From: Lachnospiraceae bacterium
GTDB lineage: Bacteria; Bacillota; Clostridia; Lachnospirales; Lachnospiraceae
NCBI GenBank assembly: GCA_015057205.1
Contig: SVEW01000078.1
Span: 1 to 10,348 of the forward strand
Direction: 5' to 3'
DNA: 10,348 bases
Position 1 is the stretch's first letter, and every line of letters starts with the position of its first letter. Below, piece by piece: positions 6,256 to 10,348 of this stretch. A program made the translations under genes and the position numbers. Below the pieces are notes generated by a model. It was given only the letters and a program-made list of their open reading frames with translations, was not told where the DNA came from and made no database searches.

Positions 6256-7387
6256 ATTATTCTTGAAAATTTTAAAATCGGTATGGGGACAGATTGCGGT
6301 TTATCTAGGCATCTTCCTTGGCATTATGGCAATTATGCAAACACAGCACTCGGATAAACCGGACGCGCAATACGTTGACTATAAATTAGAATTAGCCATC
6401 TGCGACCAGGATCAGACAGCGGAAAGCAAGGCCTTTGTAAGTTACTTACAGGAAAACTCCCGCAAGCGAACCATTCCTGATTTCAAAAAAGAAACCATTC
6501 AGGATGAGCTGTTTTTCCGCAACATTGATGCTGCCATTATTATTCCGAAGGGATTTGCAGCAAATCTTGCAAAGGGCAACGCAGAGGATTGTGTTGACAC
6601 CTACACCCTTCCGGGACTCATGACCGCTAACCTTACCAAAAATCGCATTAATCAGTACCTGGCAACCGCCATCACCTATGCAGAAAAGGGCCATACGCTC
6701 ATGGAAGGTATGGATTATGCTAAGAAATCCGCTTCCATCCATGGCACCGTTACTTATATGGAAAAGAAATCCGGCGGACGTACTTCCCGTTATATCTTCT
6801 TTTCCTACCTGGCATACGTACTACTTTGTATCACCTTTGTAAGCGGCCTTGCTATTTTGAAAGTTTTCCATACCAAAACGTTAGAAGATCGCATCCAATG
6901 CTCTTCTTATCCATTTGGGCGCAAAAATCTGGAAATATTTCTTGGTATGCTCACATTAGGCGCACTTACTTATGTAGCTTTTGCCGCCCTTGGATTCATT
7001 TATTTCAAAACGGACATCTTTACCCAAAGTGGTGGCTTATTACTACTAAACACTGCCGGCTACATGATTATGGTATTGGCCTTAACCTATTTCTTAGGTC
7101 AGTTAGTTGACAGAGAAGCCCTTATTTCCCCGATTTCCAATATCGTGGGATTGGGATTTTCCTTCCTGGGCGGCGTTTTTGTACCAATCGAGTATCTTGG
7201 CAAAACCGTTCTCAAGATTGCTCACTTCCTACCATCCTACTGGTATGTACTTGGTTGTGATTTTGCCGACCATTATACCGGTGGTAGCATCCTGCCGGGT
7301 CTGCATTACATCGGAATCGAGCTTGTCTTTGCTTTGGTATTCTACCTTGCCGGAGTGACCGCTTTGAAACTACGCGAAAACCGGTAG
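6242..7387 (+). CDS. ABC-2 type transporter permease, second subunit
   Basis: A 381-residue membrane subunit with the same architecture as its neighbour. TM1 lies at about 15-32, followed by a hydrophilic, probably extracytoplasmic domain of about 150 residues (35-182). Five membrane segments follow, at about 185-207, 230-253, 268-287, 293-314 and 356-374. The stretch SFLGGVFVPIEYL (307-319) and the following PSYWYVLG are typical of ABC-2 permeases. The start at 6242 is supported by AAGGAGG (6228-6234) seven bases upstream, inside the preceding gene, which it overlaps by 14 bases in another frame. The two permeases are not obvious recent duplicates: their loop domains look different by eye. 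It is the last gene of the operon, nine bases before a strong terminator. A subunit of the putative LnrLMN-like exporter is the best reading. Confidence 0.9.
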   Translation: MQVYKLFLKILKSVWGQIAVYLGIFLGIMAIMQTQHSDKPDAQYVDYKLELAICDQDQTAESKAFVSYLQENSRKRTIPDFKKETIQDELFFRNIDAAIIIPKGFAANLAKGNAEDCVDTYTLPGLMTANLTKNRINQYLATAITYAEKGHTLMEGMDYAKKSASIHGTVTYMEKKSGGRTSRYIFFSYLAYVLLCITFVSGLAILKVFHTKTLEDRIQCSSYPFGRKNLEIFLGMLTLGALTYVAFAALGFIYFKTDIFTQSGGLLLLNTAGYMIMVLALTYFLGQLVDREALISPISNIVGLGFSFLGGVFVPIEYLGKTVLKIAHFLPSYWYVLGCDFADHYTGGSILPGLHYIGIELVFALVFYLAGVTALKLRENR

Positions 7388-7396
7388 CTCATAAAG

Positions 7397-7428
7397 ATAG
7401 GCAGAGGTCACGCCTCTGCCTATTTTTA
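7397..7428 (+). terminator. Rho-independent terminator of the ABC-2 transporter operon
   Basis: A perfect 11-bp stem, ATAGGCAGAGG (7397-7407) with CCTCTGCCTAT (7413-7423), has a 5-base loop TCACG and runs directly into TTTTT. It lies nine bases after the last stop codon. Confidence 0.92.
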
Positions 7429-7430
7429 TT

Positions 7431-7651
7431 AAAGGGAAATCGCTCCCGGCTCTTAATACATTCTATTTTTCATCATTCTCCGCTTCGAATGTAATTAAAA
7501 ATTCTTGTTTTTTCAATTTACATACTTTCAGCCGATTATTACCATTCGTACGTATTGTTAATAAACCACTTTTCTTTATTACATACTATCATTAATAAAA
7601 TCTTATAAAGAATGTTCCGTTCTCGTAATCAAATCATAAACACCCCCACGC
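7431..7651. other. AT-rich non-coding spacer between two terminators
   Basis: About 220 bases between the terminators of two convergent units. No open frame with a plausible RBS, no tRNA-like fold and no clear promoter are seen. A small GGGA-AATCGC-TCCC hairpin at 7434-7447 follows the first terminator. The rest is AT-rich with no repeated units of note. Nothing functional can be supported. Confidence 0.6.
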
Positions 7652-7696
7652 AAAAAGAGCACCGCCCCAGACAATTACTCATCTAAGGCGATGCCC
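7652..7696 (-). terminator. Rho-independent terminator of the M14 peptidase gene
   Basis: Read on the minus strand, GGGCATCGCC (complement of 7687-7696) pairs with GGCGGTGCTC (complement of 7657-7666) over 10 bp including two G-U pairs. The loop is 20 bases, and a five-U run (complement of 7652-7656) follows at once. It starts 15 bases after the stop codon at 7712. The long loop makes it less canonical than the other terminators in the window. Confidence 0.7.
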
Positions 7697-7711
7697 TATA
7701 TCATCACTTAT

Positions 7712-10348
7712 TTATTTCATGTTATCGGCTGTGCATGCCTCACCTAACATATGACTGTAGATGGTGTTGGATGCATAACGGTAATCGTCCTGCTGATGTG
7801 CCTTGTTGGTCAAGGTATTTGCAAAAACGGTTACGTCTAATTTGCCTTTCTTGTAAGAGATTGCCTGAACGGAACCTTTGTATTTCCGTAAGCTTTCTGC
7901 TTTCATGAATCCCTCAAGCGGATCTTCCTTGGTTACCTTAATCAGTACTTTTGCATCCTTCGGATACTTGCTGATGTAGTGACCACCGTAGCCGTACATA
8001 ATGGTATCATTTTCCATTACGTATTTATCGGTAATCATGGATGGTGTTTCGTAAGATACGTGGGATAACGCATCTTCCATGCTCCAGTAGCCCATCTTGT
8101 AATCAAAGTTCGGAAGAACCTGTTTTACAGAGTCAAGGGAGTTGCCTTCCATGTAATCCATACCACAAACAAGCCATGGCATACCTACTTTTACAGCGGT
8201 AATTTCATCCTTAGCAATTGGCTGGCTACCAACAATCATGTCTGCCTTACCAAGGTCACTGGTAATTTCAAATCCCATCTGTTTGCCATATGCGAAGAAA
8301 TCCCAGTTATATGGTGGGTTGTCCCAATCAAAGTAATTCTTTAAACCAAATGGCTTGCCATCTTTGGTGGTTTCTGACTCCGGTCCTTTACCTGCAATGT
8401 AAAGGGTAGCTTTTTTCAAAAGTTTTGCCTGTGGCAATTCTTTTACGCCCTTAGCCTGCAATACCATAGAATCTTTCACCTTTGCAAAGTTCGCATAGCT
8501 CATTACAAAGTCACCTTTGTTCTCGCCATCTTCGATGTAACCAACCGATGCACCCTGATTTAACAAGGTATTTACTGCTTTTACCGCATCGATGGAACAG
8601 TTAGAAAGAATGACATATGCATCCTTTTCTCCTTCGAAAGAAGTTGCTGCGGTTAATGGTTTGTCTAATGTCTTTAATTTGCCTGCAAAAGCGCCTGGTT
8701 TGGTGATAACATCCATATCAAAACCACGTAACTGGCTAAATGCTGTAATCGGCTCAGAATACAAGTCTTCCCAACCGGTAATCAATACACAATCATACAA
8801 TGCATTGTTGGCAACGTTACGTTTTGCCTGGTGCATGTCTACTACCACACTGCCTGCCGGATATTTCTTTCCGTTTACTTCGGCTTCCGTCGTTAACGTA
8901 GATACTTTTACACCATTTCTCATAAGATGCTCCTGCATCTCAAATGCAGACTTAAGATCCTGCTGCTTGCTATCTACCGGAATTACATAATATTCCGGGA
9001 AGAAATTGTTATTTTCCTCATAACGCGGACGGAAATCATCTGCTTCTGCCCCCGGAGTATCGTGGCGGTCTACGTAATAAGGACGAACACTATCTGCATC
9101 TTCACCCTTCACACCACGACGATATACTTCTAACTGATTTAACAAAAGTTCCTGTGCGTGTTCTGCACAATAATTTGCTTCGGAAATCAATCCGGATTCC
9201 AAAGCGGTGTTTGCATCTTCATTACCCTGTGGCACTTCGATAGTGAAGGAAATGCAACCGTGCAAAAGCGCATACTGTGGGGTATAGCTACTGGACATAT
9301 CGTCCCATACATAATCCCAATATGGCTTTCCTTTGCCATCCTCTGTCAGGTAATCACGTACCGGCATACGGAAGCTGTTGAATTTCTTGTTGTTACAAAT
9401 TGCACCATTACCAAAGGCTTCCCCAGCTGCAATACCCTGCTGAATGAACAAATCGTAATCGATGTTCGGCTCATGGGTTGGTGTACATGGCTCAATCTGG
9501 AATCCATCTACATATCCGTGAAGCTCGATAAATAAGCTTGGATTAAAATGTGCAATCATACGTGTCATGTTCTGGGTTTCCACCTGGGTCTGATACATAT
9601 TATCACGGTTTAAATCAAAACCATTTCCATTATGACGAACATTTATGGTTCTGGCATCTCCATTTTCTTCCGGCACAACAATGAAGAAAATATGTTTCAA
9701 TGCTTCTTTTACATCTAAGGTTACGGTTTCCATCTTGTAGTATTTCTTTAAGTCAACTTTGCCGGAAGCCTTATTGCCATCCTGGATAAAACCAATTCCG
9801 GTAGGTCCATTTTTCAATTCTGTTATCAGCTTAGACCAATGAACTTTTCCTTCTTTCATCTCTTTCTTAAGCTGCTTTTCTCCGGCTTTGGTAAATCCGG
9901 TGATGTACTGATAGGTAATTTTTCCATCTGTCTGGTCACTCTTAACCATATCCCAGATAAAGTTCATCGGTGCATCTGCACCCTGGTTCTCATCTGCATG
10001 GACATTGCTGTAAAGCACCGGAATACGATAATCCTGGGCACCGGTCTTGATGTCGTTGATTACCTTTTCCGGATCATCTTCCATCTTTCTTGCCAATGCT
10101 TCCCAGTTCGTAATGCTGTCTTTCTTATCTGCAATCAAAATGTACGGCATATCCAAACCATTGGTGGTCTTACCCATGCTGCGTACTTCTGCGTACATAT
10201 CATCGCGACCTTCCGCATACTGTACAGCCATTGCCATTTCCGGACCATATTCTGAGTTTAAACGATAGGAATCGTAAGGTCTAACGGAAACTTTTCCTTT
10301 ACCAAGCACATTTCCATTCTTATCCTTACGGGTCAATGTATATGTTCC
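7712..10348 (-). CDS. Large M14-family zinc carboxypeptidase-like protein (N-terminus outside window)
   Basis: The frame is open to the right edge and gives 878 visible residues. The TTG at 10334-10336 is internal, because coding sequence (Gly-Thr-Tyr-Thr) continues before it. Numbering from the edge, the M14 metallopeptidase domain covers about 25-410. Zinc ligands His117 and Glu120 lie in NVHADENQGAD, and the third ligand His277 in IELHGYVDGF. The substrate-carboxylate Arg248 lies in FDLNRDN, and the catalytic Glu371 in FTIEVPQGNEDA. All five are present, so activity as a zinc peptidase is likely. Residues about 440-878 are not recognised with confidence; parts with alternating strand/helix patterns (KDAYVILSNCSIDAVKAVN, ADMIVGSQPI) suggest a Rossmann- or GATase1-like fold, as reported for some M14-like proteins. 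The signal peptide, if any, would be upstream. No C-terminal sorting motif or membrane anchor is seen. It probably acts on peptides outside the cell. Own terminator; no sign of linkage to the transporter operon. Confidence 0.85.
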   Translation of the reverse strand, partial: GTYTLTRKDKNGNVLGKGKVSVRPYDSYRLNSEYGPEMAMAVQYAEGRDDMYAEVRSMGKTTNGLDMPYILIADKKDSITNWEALARKMEDDPEKVINDIKTGAQDYRIPVLYSNVHADENQGADAPMNFIWDMVKSDQTDGKITYQYITGFTKAGEKQLKKEMKEGKVHWSKLITELKNGPTGIGFIQDGNKASGKVDLKKYYKMETVTLDVKEALKHIFFIVVPEENGDARTINVRHNGNGFDLNRDNMYQTQVETQNMTRMIAHFNPSLFIELHGYVDGFQIEPCTPTHEPNIDYDLFIQQGIAAGEAFGNGAICNNKKFNSFRMPVRDYLTEDGKGKPYWDYVWDDMSSSYTPQYALLHGCISFTIEVPQGNEDANTALESGLISEANYCAEHAQELLLNQLEVYRRGVKGEDADSVRPYYVDRHDTPGAEADDFRPRYEENNNFFPEYYVIPVDSKQQDLKSAFEMQEHLMRNGVKVSTLTTEAEVNGKKYPAGSVVVDMHQAKRNVANNALYDCVLITGWEDLYSEPITAFSQLRGFDMDVITKPGAFAGKLKTLDKPLTAATSFEGEKDAYVILSNCSIDAVKAVNTLLNQGASVGYIEDGENKGDFVMSYANFAKVKDSMVLQAKGVKELPQAKLLKKATLYIAGKGPESETTKDGKPFGLKNYFDWDNPPYNWDFFAYGKQMGFEITSDLGKADMIVGSQPIAKDEITAVKVGMPWLVCGMDYMEGNSLDSVKQVLPNFDYKMGYWSMEDALSHVSYETPSMITDKYVMENDTIMYGYGGHYISKYPKDAKVLIKVTKEDPLEGFMKAESLRKYKGSVQAISYKKGKLDVTVFANTLTNKAHQQDDYRYASNTIYSHMLGEACTADNMK

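Noticed and set aside
7516..7615. Possible -35/-10 pairs in the AT-rich spacer (for example TTTACA then TACCAT, or a lone TATAAA)
   Set aside because: The matches are what AT-rich DNA gives by chance, and no gene or structured RNA follows them.
8592..9535. Plus-strand open frames inside the M14 gene (8592-8990, 8927-9133, 9158-9535)
   Set aside because: They are antisense to a long gene with intact catalytic motifs, have no RBS and show no recognisable protein features.
10334..10336. TTG as the start of the M14 peptidase
   Set aside because: The frame stays open to the window edge and no ribosome binding site is visible, so the gene is cut by the edge.

Overview
The window looks like a chromosomal segment of an anaerobic Bacillota, most likely a clostridial (Lachnospiraceae-like) species. 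This rests on strong AGGAGG/GGGGG ribosome binding sites, housekeeping-type -35/-10 promoters, U-tailed terminators, the GuaB sequence style and moderate G+C by eye. No sequence search was possible, so the family-level placement is inference. There are no rRNAs, tRNAs, CRISPR arrays, insertion sequences or phage genes.

Layout, left to right: (1) the 3' end of guaB (IMP dehydrogenase, + strand, cut by the left edge) with its own terminator. (2) A single-gene ABC exporter half-transporter (628-2310, +) with a readable promoter. (3) A bidirectional terminator at the convergent junction. (4) A two-component operon on the minus strand: a polytopic HisKA_3-type sensor kinase (3003-4079), then a NarL/LuxR-type response regulator (2361-2990), coupled through an RBS that overlaps the kinase stop codon. 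(5) A 137-base divergent control region with a TGACA-TT-TGTCA inverted repeat lying on the kinase promoter -35. (6) A plus-strand operon of an ABC-2 type ATPase (4217-5161) and two ABC-2 permeases (5173-6255 and 6242-7387, overlapping by 14 bases), closed by a strong terminator. (7) A 324-base non-coding gap with a terminator at each end. (8) A large M14-family zinc carboxypeptidase-like gene on the minus strand (7712 to beyond the right edge).

The centre of interest is 2361-7387. A kinase with almost no extracytoplasmic domain, a NarL-type regulator, one ATPase and two ABC-2 permeases is the same gene set as the Bacillus subtilis LnrJK-LnrLMN (YfiJK-YfiLMN) system, which senses and resists membrane-active linear polyenes. 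Here the two halves are transcribed divergently. The simplest model is that the kinase senses a membrane-active compound, the phosphorylated regulator binds the intergenic region, and the ABC-2 complex removes or exports the compound. The nearby exporter at 628-2310 and the M14 peptidase have their own transcription signals and are not obviously part of the module.

No clearly new type of system was found. The most useful leads are the divergent sensor/transporter module, the inverted repeat in its control region, and the unassigned C-terminal half of the M14 protein.
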